Source of the DNA: Nymphaea colorata
Taxonomy: Eukaryota; Streptophyta; Magnoliopsida; Nymphaeales; Nymphaeaceae
DNA: 64,000 bases
NCBI RefSeq assembly: GCF_008831285.2
Contig: NC_045141.1
Location: forward strand, 13,376,106-13,440,105
Direction of reading: 5' to 3'
Shown: piece by piece, positions 10,546 through 22,489 of the stretch
How positions within the stretch are numbered: the stretch's first letter is position 1
Layout: each line of letters opens with the position of its first letter
Program-made: the position numbers and the translations under genes
The notes under the pieces: model-generated
Seen by the model: the letters and a program-made list of their open reading frames with translations, nothing else
What the model was told of the DNA's origin: nothing
Database searches by the model: none

Positions 10546-12493
10546 CTTATAGGTAGCTTCAAATATTATTTCAGAATGGTTTAGTTAAACAAAGCACTTG
10601 CCAAATTTCCAAATGAAGTAATCAAGAGTACGTGGCATGCCAATGAATATAAAAATTTGTCACAAGTGTTGGAACAAATAAACATATATGTAAAGCATGA
10701 AGGCAGTGAAGCCTTGCCACCCAGAATAATACAATTCATAGCTCAAATTTAACAAAGAACCATACAAAATTGTGAGAAAAACCCAACGTCACATATTTAA
10801 AGGGAATGTCTTAAGAACTATCACAACAAAATCAATGAACATCACAAAGACATGAAAATGGCCTCCATACTGCAACAACTTCAGCATAAAAAGAAGGCTT
10901 TCCCCACAGCGTGCCTCTAGTATTTTGGTTATCATGTACATCTCACCATGATTAGGTCTGAATACGAGCCGAGCCCAAGGTGGGCCAGCTTGACCTCAGC
11001 TCAGTAAGCTCAATTCACGAAACCTTGACCTCGAGCTCAGCCTGAACTCCAATCAAGCTCAATTCAATAAACTAGTCTATTTTATGTCAACTTCAGCTCG
11101 ACTCATTGAACTCATTAAAGAAGATGCTCATTGTCCATTCAGCTCGCCTGAAGCATGTTTGTATAAGATCGAGCTCGATAAAGGTCGATTAAATGAGCTC
11201 TGCAAGCATTATATAGGGAACTGCATTGCTGAACATAACTCAACAATTCATATCAGAACTCATAAACACTCAAAACCATACAATACATACTCAAAACCAA
11301 AAAAAACATATTCAAAGGTACCATCAAGTGTCAACAGTTGTCCTAATGGCTTACAAGTATTGACATCACTTAGCAATGAATTGGGTAGATCGAACTGGAA
11401 GAACACAACTTTCAAAATTGCTGAATCAGCAAATCACAAGGAAAATTTTTAAGTTGTAAACAACAACATATGAAACTACAAGTCAGATAAAGGACGAGCA
11501 TCCAAATGCATGGCCATGTGCCATCAATTATTTGCTACCAATAACATCATCCATTTCACCTATCCTACACAAGTTAGGCCTCCCAATGCAAATAACTATA
11601 ATATGTTTGCCTCCTTCTGTAACACTTAACAAAACAATCAAGTAAAAACATTGAAAAATGAAAACCAAGAAGCTAAGTCAACAAAGCTCTTAAACAACCT
11701 TGAAGGACCGGTCACCAAAGACATGGATGGATAGCTGATGACGATGAGAATACCTCCATCCATGGCTGCTTGGTTTAGTTAGTGAGATAAGCACACACCA
11801 GCCAAGGGCAGAAGTGCACAAGTGAAGAGTTGTTAAATATAAGAATGAGAATGTGGTGGAGGGTAGATAAGAAGAAGATTGATCCACGGTGGATATGGGT
11901 TAGGCTAGATTCTACCTCCTTTTACCTCGCATAACAAAATATCAGGAAAACCACTTGTTGCAAAAAGATCAACATACAGATTAAGTGAAGTCAGGGACAC
12001 AAAAAACTAAGCAATTTCAACAGATTTTTTAAAAAAATGTCACTGTTCAGAATCAACTGGTGCTTTTCAAAAGAAATACCCCAAGGCGGGGTTATGCAGG
12101 TTGAAGACACTCGATTAGATAATGGCCAGGTTTAATCTTCTATCCCAAATGGTTTGTCCTATTTTGAGATGGAGGAAATGAGGGAATTCACACTCAATAT
12201 GAGCATACTAGGTTTGAGAGGTTTCATCTATTCTATGAACGGACTAGTACTTTGGTAATGAAATGGGCAAACATCTTTCAAGACCAAAGGGGGAATGGTT
12301 AGCTCCACCTATGCTTAAGCTTAGGAAGCCTAGAAACATAACAAGAGATGTCAAGTTTTTGCATTGAAATAGTTCAAAAATGATCAACTTAACTAACAAG
12401 CTTGTGTGCCTGTGTTGTGTTGTGCAAATAATATGACCTTCATTTACTCATAGTACCATACAAGCATCAGGCTTCATTTCGCATCAATGTTGT
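10546..12493. other. Gene-free stretch with GAGCTC-rich repeat
   Basis: No supported gene. 10970-11200 is rich in alternating AGCTC, GAGC and CTCGA words (about a dozen), a pattern common in plant interspersed repeats. The 122-codon plus-strand frame at 11084-11452 overlaps this repeat and is not protein-like. Confidence 0.4.
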
Positions 12494-13150
12494 CAAATCA
12501 TAAAAGGGGATATCATTCAATTTCTAAAATATGAACATAAAGGAATCATCCTTTGCATCTTAGCTAATCAAAAAAAGGAGCAAATATTGACCCCAGAACC
12601 AAACAATCGCGAAAGATAGTCGCATTCAATTCCTGAGAGTTTAGCCTTCAGACCTTTCATCTCTTGGCAAACACTTTTTTCTTTTTTTCTTTTTTCTTTC
12701 TTTCGCATTTGACTTTTTGCCTTTTTTTTGCATTTGCTTTTTTTTACCTTTTCTTTTCAGGCCGACCTTCACCTTTGAGGGAATACTTCACCACCTCAAA
12801 GGCTACTACGAAGCTCCACCACTTTGGTGGTTATGTGTAGCTTTGTCACGTGTCCAACTCACCTTACGAGTTTTCGACGATCCAAAGGTTCATAAGTCAT
12901 TTATCTTCGCGAAATAGACATAAATCAACTTTATGTCTACCCGGTACTCTCGATTACTGACTCAGAGGACCGGTACTCTCGATTACTGACTCAGAGGAAC
13001 GACTACACAAGCCTCGAGCCCATCTCTCAACTCTCATTTTGCTATCTACCAAGATCTTACAGAGCATTGTGGCTTCTCTCTCAGGATATTTTCAGGCTAA
13101 ATCCTTGCAAATACTTGAACACCAAAGTCAATAGCATTTCCTAGTCTTGA
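12494..13150. repeat. Left unit, final block (matches 63338-63990)
   Basis: High similarity to the right edge of the window, including a T-rich run (12675-12765) and the sequence following GGCCGACCTTCACCTTTGAG. At 12945-13003 the left copy has a 27-bp tandem duplication (GGTACTCTCGATTACTGACT plus CAGAGGACC) that is single in the right copy. No gene is recognised. Confidence 0.75.
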
Positions 13151-16100
13151 CTTTCTTAATTTCATAGGATTTTTCCTTACTGTTCATATCCAGGATTTTT
13201 TCAGCTTCCCTCTTCCATGATTGACAACAAAAACTTGAAATTTTTTCCCTCTACATGGTGAGATACTAAAAGTAAAGCAAAGACATATCATGGTGTGAGA
13301 AAACATTTTTAAAATGTTTGTAAACAAAAAATTGAAAATTTTATCCTTTACAAAAGTTCTTGACATCAAATGGTAGATCATTAGGAAGCAGGAACTATAT
13401 TCCCTAAAGAGATGGGTGAATGCAAAACAAGATGGTTTGACTGGATAAAAGAATGAACTTCACGACGAGTTCTCATAAATGTTAGGTCAGCAACTGATTG
13501 AAAGTTTTGCAAAAGGTTTGGGTTAAGCTCTTTTCTTTTCCCAAACGAAGCTCGAGATAAATAGTCCTATGTGTTGGCTACTTCCATATCTCATTTTCCT
13601 ACATAGCTAAAAGACCATTTCCTGGACTAAGTTGGATTGGCTTGAATGGTTTGAGATGACTTTAATCACAAACTCAAGTCTAAGATCAAATGCAACAGGA
13701 GGCTCGCAAAGATTTCTTCACTCGTGCATATACTTAGAAAGGTCCTAAATATAGGACTCAAATTGTGGTTTTCCTGTGTAAAATACAACTAAAGGGCATA
13801 ACAAACCACGGTCCACACCTCTAGATAGCACAAACAAAACTTGATAAGAGATAATTTTCTTAGCATTAATACACAAAACCAATACCCATAAATCAAAGCA
13901 AAAACGTCATACATGTCCTAAGAGGCCCCCATCTCCCTAAGTAAGTGGAAATTCTTGAACCTGTAATGTAAGTGTTGACAGGTTCAGATTTTTACTCTAT
14001 TTGATAGACATACAAAGGCCTAAAGGTTAAAGAAAAGGAACTAGAAAGATTGAAAAAACATTTTAAAAAAAAGTACAATTGAACATATCTTTTCCACAAA
14101 GCATTAATAATTTGAGAATGGAGCAGAAAATTCTGGTTTTCAAAATTACAGTTCCTAAGAAACAGAAACAAGGAACAATATAGAAATCTGTCGAAAACCA
14201 CTAAAAGTTCAAAACATCCTGAATTTTGTGGGATGACATCAGAGATAGTAGAGGAACATCATACAAAAAATCAGACCCACATTCAGACTTTAGTTCATAA
14301 AGCAAAAGTAAAAAATGTTCTACCTAAAACAGGGACAGAGTTTTCCAGTTCTGATACGTTAACAAACCCAGGTTAATAAAAACATTATATGTAAAGAGTT
14401 TATACCAATCTAAGTGCCTTTTAGCTCTCCAGAAAAAGAGGATATCAGAAAACCAAAATTCAAATTTTTTTGAACAATTTGGGTATTTATTTCGGCAGCA
14501 TAGTTTCTGTACAAAAGTAGAACGTGTTCTCAAAAACAATTTTTTTTTCACAAGAAAGAAGATCAAAACACAAAATATCTCTACTCTATTACGTTTGCAA
14601 ACAAGATGACATACAACGCTCAAGCACACAGGGCAGAAATAACACAAATAACAAGAAAACATCATCATACAATAGGTATCGCAGAATATCAAAAGATTCA
14701 AAAATCAATACCAGTCCATCTAGAGATTTTTTTTTTTTTGACAGATTCTAAAATCAATACCGGTACATCTACAGCCGTTCCCATCTTGGGTCAATTGTGT
14801 TGGATAGTGGCCAACATCTAAAACTCCATCAGATTGCCCCTCTCTTCTTCTTCCTGCTCCTGAGCCGCCTTATGCTTCCATCGATCCTTCCTTGCGACCA
14901 CCGGCGGTCAAAGAAGCGGAGGCTGTGTCACCCGCCAAAGCATGAAACAGATCCAAGCCCAAATGGGCTTTCTATTTCCTCCCCGGGAAAGCTTCGTCCC
15001 TTTTCTTAAAATATGTTTCCAGAAACGGACCCAACAGATATATTTTTTTAATCTAGGGGCCGTTTGATGGCCTGGAAATATGGAATTGAAAATATATTTT
15101 CTGGAAAAAAAGAATGAGAATAATCATTCTGATTCCCATTTTGATGTTGTGTGTGTGATGATTGAGAAATATATTTCCAGAAATATATTTCAGTGTTTCA
15201 TGATAGAAAAATATATATTTCCAGATTTCCAGAAAATTAATTCTTAGTTTGATAATAAGGAAACATTTTTCCAGATATTCTAGAAGATGAAGATTGATCT
15301 AGCACATAAGCAACAGTAACAAGGAAAAACGTAGATGCATGTGGTAAAATTCAAACATCACATGTGGTATAATTCAGCATTATCACAACCTCATTTTTTC
15401 AGGCCCGTATAACAGCCATACACGGATAATAAGGAACCGATCTACAAAACAAACAGAGCATATAATCAAGAAATTATTGTCTCTGATCGCCACAAAGAAT
15501 GATGACAACCTGTATAAATTGACATCTGTGACATACCCCTGAAAACAGAAGCTATAAAAGATACACCATCCTGAAATTTTCAAGGCAAATATTGGAACCT
15601 AGCAAGCAGATAAAAAGAAGAACCAAATGGGACCCAAATTCTTTAAGACAGCATTCATTTTACAAAAACTAACACTTTAATAATGTCAAAAATTCATTTG
15701 TGTTGAAGTAGAATCAAAGAAGCATCACCTGCCGCTTTCTGTTGGAGTAGAATCAAGCTCTTGACAGCTCTAATCTACAAACCTCACCTCTTGCAGGGGT
15801 TCACCCGAAGCAAACAAGAAATGATCAGAATTTACAGATATGACCAAAGACCATGCCACTACAAGGCTCTCCAGAGTTTCATAAGTGAACAGGAAGGGAG
15901 ACATGCAACAAAAACAACAATATACTACTCAGACGGCACAAGGAAAATAAAAAAGGGACAGCAGATTCACCTAGCTGCATCAAAATGGATCCATGAAAAA
16001 AATGCATTACATTATCAAATGGAAACAGCACCCATATATCAAGTTCCAAGCCACCAAAGAATCACACTTGTCCCAAAAACATATAGAAGATGTTGAGTGT

Positions 16101-16340
16101 TAGAACCAATACACAAAAACATTAGAAACCCAAAAAAAGAGGCAGACGAAAAAAATTAATGACGATACAATCAGTTTGAAGTACTCAAGCTTTTGACAGC
16201 AACAAATTGTTAGTCTAACGAGGATTTGAATGCTACAGTTTCAGTTTCAGATATAAAATGTACATATATAGTAGAGAAACTCAGCAATCTGCACGTCTGT
16301 CACCACCTAACAAATATCAAATTTATTGGTAGAACTTTAC
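13151..16340. other. Gene-free stretch
   Basis: No supported gene on either strand; all open frames are short and unlike proteins. 15050-15250 contains GGGGCCGTTTGATGGCC followed by repeated TATATTTCCAGA words. This opening is seen in many plant MITEs, but I could not find the partner terminus. 14790-15010 is a GC-richer island containing a short CT-rich tract. Confidence 0.4.
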
Positions 16341-16343
16341 CTT

Positions 16344-16475
16344 GGGCTGCCTCTGGATGAACTGCTCCGTCGCTTCGAGAAGGCGAGTATTATCAACACC
16401 TGCCTTTGTGATGCTCCGTCTCCATGATCTGCTGTTTGCTCGCCTTCGTGACTTCTGGCGAAGAAACGATAGCCT
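16344..16475 (-). other. Possible small exon of unknown gene
   Basis: On the minus strand, an acceptor-like TTGGCATGGCAG precedes 16475 and a donor-like AAGGTAAAG follows 16344. One frame is open throughout and ends in a protein-like stretch (GVDNTRLLEATEQFIQRQPK). A GC-rich leader-like region lies upstream at 16880-17210, which would fit a first exon. No downstream exons could be assigned and the family is not recognised. Confidence 0.25.
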
Positions 16476-16879
16476 GCCATGCCAATAACAAAAAGAGATT
16501 TATCACCTCCAAACCCAGCATGACAAAGGCAGAGATGCTTGTCTCATATGACTAATCACGAAATCTCGGGGAAAAGACGAAACCATCTGGAATCACCCCG
16601 AAGCTAGAAAACACAATGGCAACAATCCAGACTAAAATTACGACAAAAAATACAACTTAAACAAGAAAAGGCCAATTCCCGCAACCCCAGCAAAACCACA
16701 ACACCAAACTTCAAAGAAACAATTCCCACAAAGAAGGGAACGCCATTTTTATTGTCATGTACGAGAAACCACAACCCCACCGTGAAAAGAAACCGGCTCG
16801 AGTACGAAAATAAATCTAAGAGTACCCATAAAAGAACATGACACAAATCCGACTCTAACATCCCGGAAAACCGCATACC

Positions 16880-17215
16880 CTTCCATCACTAGGGGCTTGA
16901 CACCGGACGACGAAGGCTGAGCCCCTCCTTGTTCGCTCTCCCTTCCTGGTTAGAAAATCAAGTTTATTTCCTGTTGGGTAGAGCCAGAACACTCTCTATT
17001 CCACAGGAAGAATGGCCCACCCAAGAACCAAGGTGAACTCCAGACGCTTTCTCTGTGGCGCTATCTTCCATTCTTCTTTTTCTTTTTCTGCAGGCAAGTG
17101 GCCTGAGCAGGAGAGTGAGAGTGCGAGGGAGACGACGAGGACGAAGAGGCAGCGGCTGCGGTGCGTGAGGAACTCGCGGCAGCAGGAAGGAAGAAGCGTG
17201 CCCTAACGGGCCGTA
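16880..17215 (-). promoter_or_regulatory. GC-rich leader or promoter-like island
   Basis: GC content rises sharply against the AT-rich background. Read on the minus strand it has the CT-rich, GA-poor look of plant 5' untranslated regions. It sits about 400 bp upstream of the possible exon at 16344-16475. No TATA box or start site can be fixed. Confidence 0.25.
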
Positions 17216-17218
17216 AAA

Positions 17219-17385
17219 AATTTCCTTCTTCCTCTTTCCCCTTCGTTCCCTTCTTCCTCTTTCCCCTTTCTTCCCTTCTTCCTCTTTCCCCTTCGTTCCC
17301 TTTTTCCTCTTTCCCCTACGTTCTTCCTCCTTCCCCTTCGTTCTTCCTCCTTCCCTTCGTTCTTCCTCTTTCCCCTTCCGCTGCT
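17219..17385. repeat. CT-rich tandem repeat
   Basis: Repeated variants of TTCCTCTTTCCCCTTCGTTC (unit near 20-22 bp), seven to eight copies. The long open frames across it on both strands are artefacts of composition. Confidence 0.85.
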
Positions 17386-17399
17386 AGACGCTGCGCTGG

Positions 17400-17545
17400 T
17401 GAGGAGATGCCCAATCAAGCCACTGATGAGGAGATGCCCAAATCAAGCCGCTGGAGGAAGACGATGCTGGGCGTGGCCGCGTGAGGAGAGGAAGACGACG
17501 ACGGTGCTGGGCGTGAGGAGAGGAAGACGACGACGCTGCCGTAAC
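17400..17545. repeat. GC-rich short repeats
   Basis: A GAGGAGATGCCCAA unit twice, then two copies of about 36 bp containing GCTGGGCGTG and GAGGAAGACGACGACG. Two further short inverted words (TCTTTCCACC, GGTGGAAAGA) follow at 17571-17593. Confidence 0.7.
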
Positions 17546-17599
17546 GGGCAGAAAAAAAAACCAGGAAATATCTTTCCACCCCACGCTGGGTGGAAAGAT

Positions 17600-18405
17600 G
17601 TTTCCGGAGTCGACCTCAACGGTCGAAAATTTTGTTCCGCGTTTTGTTAAGTTGGAGAAATTTGGAAAATTTTTGTGGGTGAACAGTAGATTTTTAGCAT
17701 TCTCCTTTGCTTTCAGTGGTGTCAACCTACTAATTCATACATCATTTGTTTGCTTAATGATATATGTTCATGAACTTGTTATTCCTACCACATAATCTTT
17801 CTCAATCAATTCACCTACTAATTTTCATGTATATTTTCTCAATCAATTCACCTAGAGTTTCAAGATCAAGTTTCCTCCAAACATAGGCAGGTATGGTATT
17901 TAATTGAGAGGTGAACCATCTCCAGCACAGACAACAAGATATTATTTAGTCAAGGAGGGTCGACTTTAATTGGGATAATGCCAAATTTATCATGACTTAT
18001 TTTCATCCCTGTTTGACTTCAAAGTTTCAAAAATTGCTTTGATCTTTTGAACTACCTTCCACTTCAACCACAAGGAAGTGCAAGAGGGAGGGGGAATCAC
18101 CTTGACTTGGACCACAATTACTTCCAAAAAAATTATCCTTTGTGATCATTTATAACAATAGCAAATGATGCACTCATTATACACTTCATAACTTTGTTGC
18201 TCCAAGAAAATGTATGATTAAAATAAATAAAAATAGAAGGAAAAGTGAAGAAACCAAAACTATTACTTGGAGAATGATTAGGCTGTGGCGTGAACGAGCT
18301 AATTAATTTGTGGAAATATTAATTGCAGCAACCAATTGGACTTGAACTTGACGGGCGGAGCACAACGACTAGAACAAAATTTTCCAATGCCTACGGTTTT
18401 ACATA
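17600..18405. other. Gene-free stretch
   Basis: AT-rich with no supported gene. It includes a short direct repeat of TTTCTCAATCAATTCACCTA near 17797 and 17836. The plus-strand flank just before 18594 carries GA-rich tracts (18562-18590), which suits a plant 5' leader for the exon that follows. Confidence 0.4.
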
Positions 18406-18593
18406 ATGGCGTACAACCTTGTTCGAATACTATTTTTTTCTTCTATGCTATTTTTTATCCAGCTGATAGGAGCTAGCTTTGAGAGGGGGCTTGGGTTGAG
18501 AGTTATGGTGTGCAAGAGAGATCAGGTGGTCAATGAGCTACACCATCCGCAACTCAGACAGACAGAGAGAGTGAGAGAGAGGAGAGCGATGAG

Positions 18594-18842
18594 ATGCTGA
18601 GGGCTGCAGGAAGAAGGCTGTGCTTGTTCTCAAGTGCATCGTCCCCTCGACTTCTGCCTTCCTCTCCAGGGGCTTTCAGGAAGCGGCAAGGATGCGTCCC
18701 CTTCCACAGGCCGTCATTCCTCTTTCTTTGGAGCTCCTTGCATTATGTCTGCGATAAAGTCGGTGAAAATCAACGATTCTTCTCCTCGGCCATCAGGCCG
18801 ACGCCCTTCCCCCCCAGTGTCATTGGTGCAGCTCTGGGCTGA
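18594..18842 (+). CDS. Orphan first exon with mitochondrial-type presequence
   Basis: The frame from the ATG at 18594 begins MLRAAGRRLCLFSSASSPRL. It is Arg/Ser/Ala-rich with no acidic residues in the first 55 codons, the composition of a plant mitochondrial targeting peptide. Around residue 60 it reads QRFFSSA, which resembles the processing-peptidase site R-x-F/Y followed by S-S. The opening MLR-AGRRL resembles the presequence of the mitochondrial Rieske protein, but no Rieske, CHCHD or other mature domain was found in the next 1 kb. The frame ends at a TGA (18840-18842) unless a donor lies earlier. It looks like exon 1 of a gene whose remainder is lost or lies elsewhere. Confidence 0.4.
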   Translation: MLRAAGRRLCLFSSASSPRLLPSSPGAFRKRQGCVPFHRPSFLFLWSSLHYVCDKVGENQRFFSSAIRPTPFPPSVIGAALG

Positions 18843-19501
18843 GCTCCTCTGACTCGCGGTTCCGCTGATCTCAGATCGACACCTCTCGTGGTGAATTCCG
18901 GATACTTTTCTTCCCTTTTTTCTAATTTCGTGTTTTTGTATTTTGATTGATGGCACAATTTCTTATCTCCAGCCAAAATGGGATCACAAATTTGGTTCCG
19001 TTCAGAGGTTCAGAGCATTCCCATAGGCATTTCAAATTGATGGGTGACTTGGGTTAGGTATCTACGTGGCCTTTTTTTTGTTCAATTTACTTTTCTAAGT
19101 AGTTCTTTAATTGTAGCATATTCTCTTGTGTAGCTTATATTAGTGCCTGCAAATGTTGGTGTGATCTCATGTATTAGAACCTATATAATCAAAAGCACCA
19201 GCTGCAGCCTACGCATTGAGTGGGCACACTAAACATGTTATACAAATAATTAGAAATTCAAAACTTTACCTGGTTACCTGGTTATTGACATGTTAATGCT
19301 CATATATTTTTCCATCTGTAATGATTGTTGCTTTGACCATTTCAAGTGAATACACCTTATTAGTAGTTGTTTATTTTCAGGTTTTCGACATTGTTTAACC
19401 TGCATGATGTTGATTACCACAACGTAAAGATGCACCAGATTGCCTTTTTTTCTTTTTCCACTAATTCTGTTTCTAGCTAAGCAAGTTTGATAAAGCAGAG
19501 C
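18843..19501. other. Gene-free stretch after orphan exon
   Basis: If the 18594 frame is a real first exon, this would be intron or degraded gene. I searched both strands for Rieske-type Cys/His motifs and for obvious exons and saw none. Confidence 0.35.
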
Positions 19502-19997
19502 ACATTCTGTTTTATTTTAGCAAGTCACAAATCTTGCTTAGATCAATTGAAAGCTGAAATTTTTTGAGGAGCACTAGTTTTTGTTCTTTCCCAAGATCGA
19601 ATTTTGAGTTTATGCAATGCCAGATACTAATACTTCCAGCTATTTTATTGGAATTTTCATTTCCTAACCGAAGCTTCTAACCTTGCAATTATGTAGATAT
19701 CCTTTTTATTACTATAGCCTTTGGCCTAGGGTTTACAATCAATTCGTCAAGCATTCCGAATAGGAATTGATGAATCAAGACAGTTCAACCAATGCTTCTT
19801 AGCTTACTGGAGGAGGAAGTCTTTCCATTGCCAATTGTTACTGTTCTTGATTTTTTTTTTATGTTCAAATCTGAACTTTGCTAAATTCAGCAAAATTTTA
19901 ATTTTTTTTGTTGCTCGCAGTTCTTTTAATATTTGTTTGTAATTTTGAAACATGTAAACAATATCTTTTACAATACAAATACTTTATTTTGTGATGA

Positions 19998-20045
19998 GTC
20001 TCTCTCTCTCTCTCTCTTATATACATATATATATATATATATGTA
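19998..20045. repeat. (TC)n(TA)n microsatellite
   Basis: Compound dinucleotide run; the paralogous run is at 22437-22486 with a different length. Confidence 0.9.
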
Positions 20046-20304
20046 TGTATCACAAATAGTTACATCTGCTATGGCTTTTTTCATGGCTAATACATAAGTA
20101 AGCAGCGGCGATTGTAAGTAATAGTCACAACTAAAATCATGTCTAATGGTCCAAATAAACCGTGGCTAATGGATGCAATAGCCTTGGTCTAAACCATGAC
20201 CAAAGATCAAGAGCCAGAAGGGCTATTACCACAGGGACCTTAGTTAACAGCCACAATGAAAACCATGGTTTTGACCATGGTTGATAACCCTTTTTGTTGT
20301 AGTG
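20046..20304 (-). mobile_element. CACTA-type transposon terminus, copy 1
   Basis: Read from 20304 on the minus strand, the sequence begins CACTACAACAAAAAGGGTTA, the classical start of plant CACTA (En/Spm) elements. It is followed by subterminal words based on CCATGG and its variants (for example ACCATGGTTTT and CATGGTTTAGACC), repeated in both orientations, as expected for transposase-binding sites. No matching opposite end or transposase was found, so this is a truncated or internally deleted remnant. The inner limit is approximate. Confidence 0.6.
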
Positions 20305-21627
20305 AACCAGTACAAGTGAGGGGGGGTCATCTCTTAACAACTTAGCTAGCTAGGGATTATGAAGTTGTTGACAAGTGAGTCAACTGCAAAAGTTTTCTAC
20401 TCATTCTCCTTAGAGGATGGAGAAGTTTTTGTCATGCAAGGAAATAACAGCAGCTGTAACACAAGTGCAATGATAGTAAAACTTAGTTTGTCATTTCTGC
20501 TTGCCACTTCCCTTAAGTTTAAGCATAATAATTTTAAAGTTGAAACTAAAATTTATAGATGTGTTTTTCAATGGATTGAACTAGGTAAGTGAGTCATCAC
20601 CAGCCTCAAGGAGTTTGAAAAGTTCCATTACGTTTTTTTCTTGACTCAAATAGTGTTGAAGTAGGTTGAATTGGTGAAGTCTTGAGTCACTTGAAAAAAA
20701 TTATAAAGATGACTACACCATACGGTTAACATTTGACATGAAAATTATAGACTCCCACAATAAAATCAAAATTGAACCTCTATTAATTCTACAACTCCTA
20801 TTGTGTGATCTTACATTCAACTTTAGCATAAGATAGAAAATTGATAGTTATCTTTTGAAGCTCCATAATAATAACTTCGATTTAGAAGGCACTCCAAACC
20901 ACTAGTTAATTGCAATCATTTGGTCATTCGCCAAAGTTGGCATCTTAAATCGTCGAACGACAAACGATAACTAAGGGAAGTACTTAGGCAAACATGTGTC
21001 ATCCTCTTGAGAACGTTTGTGGAGTGGCACAGATCTAATTATCCCCTTGCTGGTGCAACCAGTGGTGGGTGAATTTAACTTCCAATGGGAGGAGTTGCTC
21101 AAAAACTGTGGGTGTGTGAGAGATGCGGAATATTAGAGGATCTTCGCCTTCCGGGGATTAAGTGAGAGCTTCGCTTTGTCAAAAAACAATAGGATTCTGT
21201 TCAATATTGTAGAGCTTCTCACACCCTTTTTGGTTAATCCAAATTAAGCTTTGAAGTCATAAACATGAACATACTGACCCACTTACCATTAGTTAATAAC
21301 ATTTAGTAAGGTTCAGTGGATCAAATTAAGTTTGGAAACAACTGTGAGGCTAGACACTAAGAATTAAAAATATAAGCTTAATATTCATATCAAAATATGA
21401 AAACCCTTCAATTTTCATGAGCAGATCGCAAAGGTTGTATCATATAAACAATTTTAATAATACTCAAAATCAGCAAAATAGCAAAAAATAATATTTTAAA
21501 TTCAAAATCATTATATGTAGGTTCTTTTCCTTGTTGGATTCAAACATAACCCAAGACATTTTGTTTAATCATTTAATAAGCAATGTTGACTTCACCAGCA
21601 CCATGTATATCAGTCTTACATTTTCTT

Positions 21628-21937
21628 AATATAATTCTTTTTTTTCTCATTTATATATCGCTGCATTCTTGACGGCTGCATTGGATAGTAGAAAGGTATT
21701 GATGTTATCTATGTGATGATGCTACTTTTGTTCTGTAGGATTTTCTTATGGGCCTGTGGCCATAAGAATGCAGAAATGAACATCCAAGATATCCGTACAC
21801 TCTAGCAGTTAAGGGCATTGGGCATCTCGTTTGCAGGCGCACTAGTAGGCAATCTTTCCTTAGGTGAAGTGTCCATTTTTGCGACGATCTAGTCTCTTGA
21901 TTCTTGGTTGGTTTCTCGCAGTTAAGGGCATTGCGAC
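21628..21937. other. Spacer between the 2.1-kb copies
   Basis: Unique 310 bp with no gene. It contains AGTTAAGGGCATTG twice (21806 and 21921), a possible trace of the recombination that produced the duplication. Confidence 0.5.
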
Positions 21938-22436
21938 ATTTTGTTTTATTTTAGCAAGTCAGAAATCTTGCTTAGATCAATTGAAAGCTGAAGTTTTTTG
22001 AGGAGCACTAGTTTTTATTCTTTCCCAAGATCGATCTTTGAGTTTATGCAACGCCACGTACTAATATTTTCAGCTATTTTATTGGTTTTTTTCATTTCCT
22101 AACCGAAGCTTCTAACCTTGCAATTATGTAGATATCCTTTTTATGACTATAGCCTTTGGCCTAGGGTTTACAATCAATTCGCCAAGCATTCCGAATAGGA
22201 ATTGATGAATCAAGACAGTTCAACCAATGCTTCTTAGCTTACTGGAGGAGGAAGTCTTTCCATTGCCAACTGTTACTGTTCTTGATTTTTTTTTTTTTTG
22301 TTCAAATCTGAACTTTGCTAAATTCAGCAAAATTTTAACTTTTTTTTGTTGCTCGCAGTTGTTTTAATATTTGTTTGTAATTTTGAAATATGTAAACAAT
22401 ATCTTTTATAATACAAATACTTAATTTTGTGATGAG

Positions 22437-22489
<53 letters not shown>

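Larger units (their letters stand above)
19502..21627. repeat. 2.1-kb direct duplication, copy 1
   Basis: Matches 21938-24049 in the same orientation, with a few percent differences and small indels. The copies are separated by 310 bp of unrelated sequence (21628-21937). No gene is seen inside. Contents are a (CT)n(AT)n microsatellite, a CACTA-type terminus and AT-rich sequence. Confidence 0.9.

Noticed and set aside
17203-17418. Open frames over the CT-rich repeat
   Set aside because: Pure low-complexity (Arg/Glu/Gly or Ser/Phe/Pro) products of the tandem repeat.
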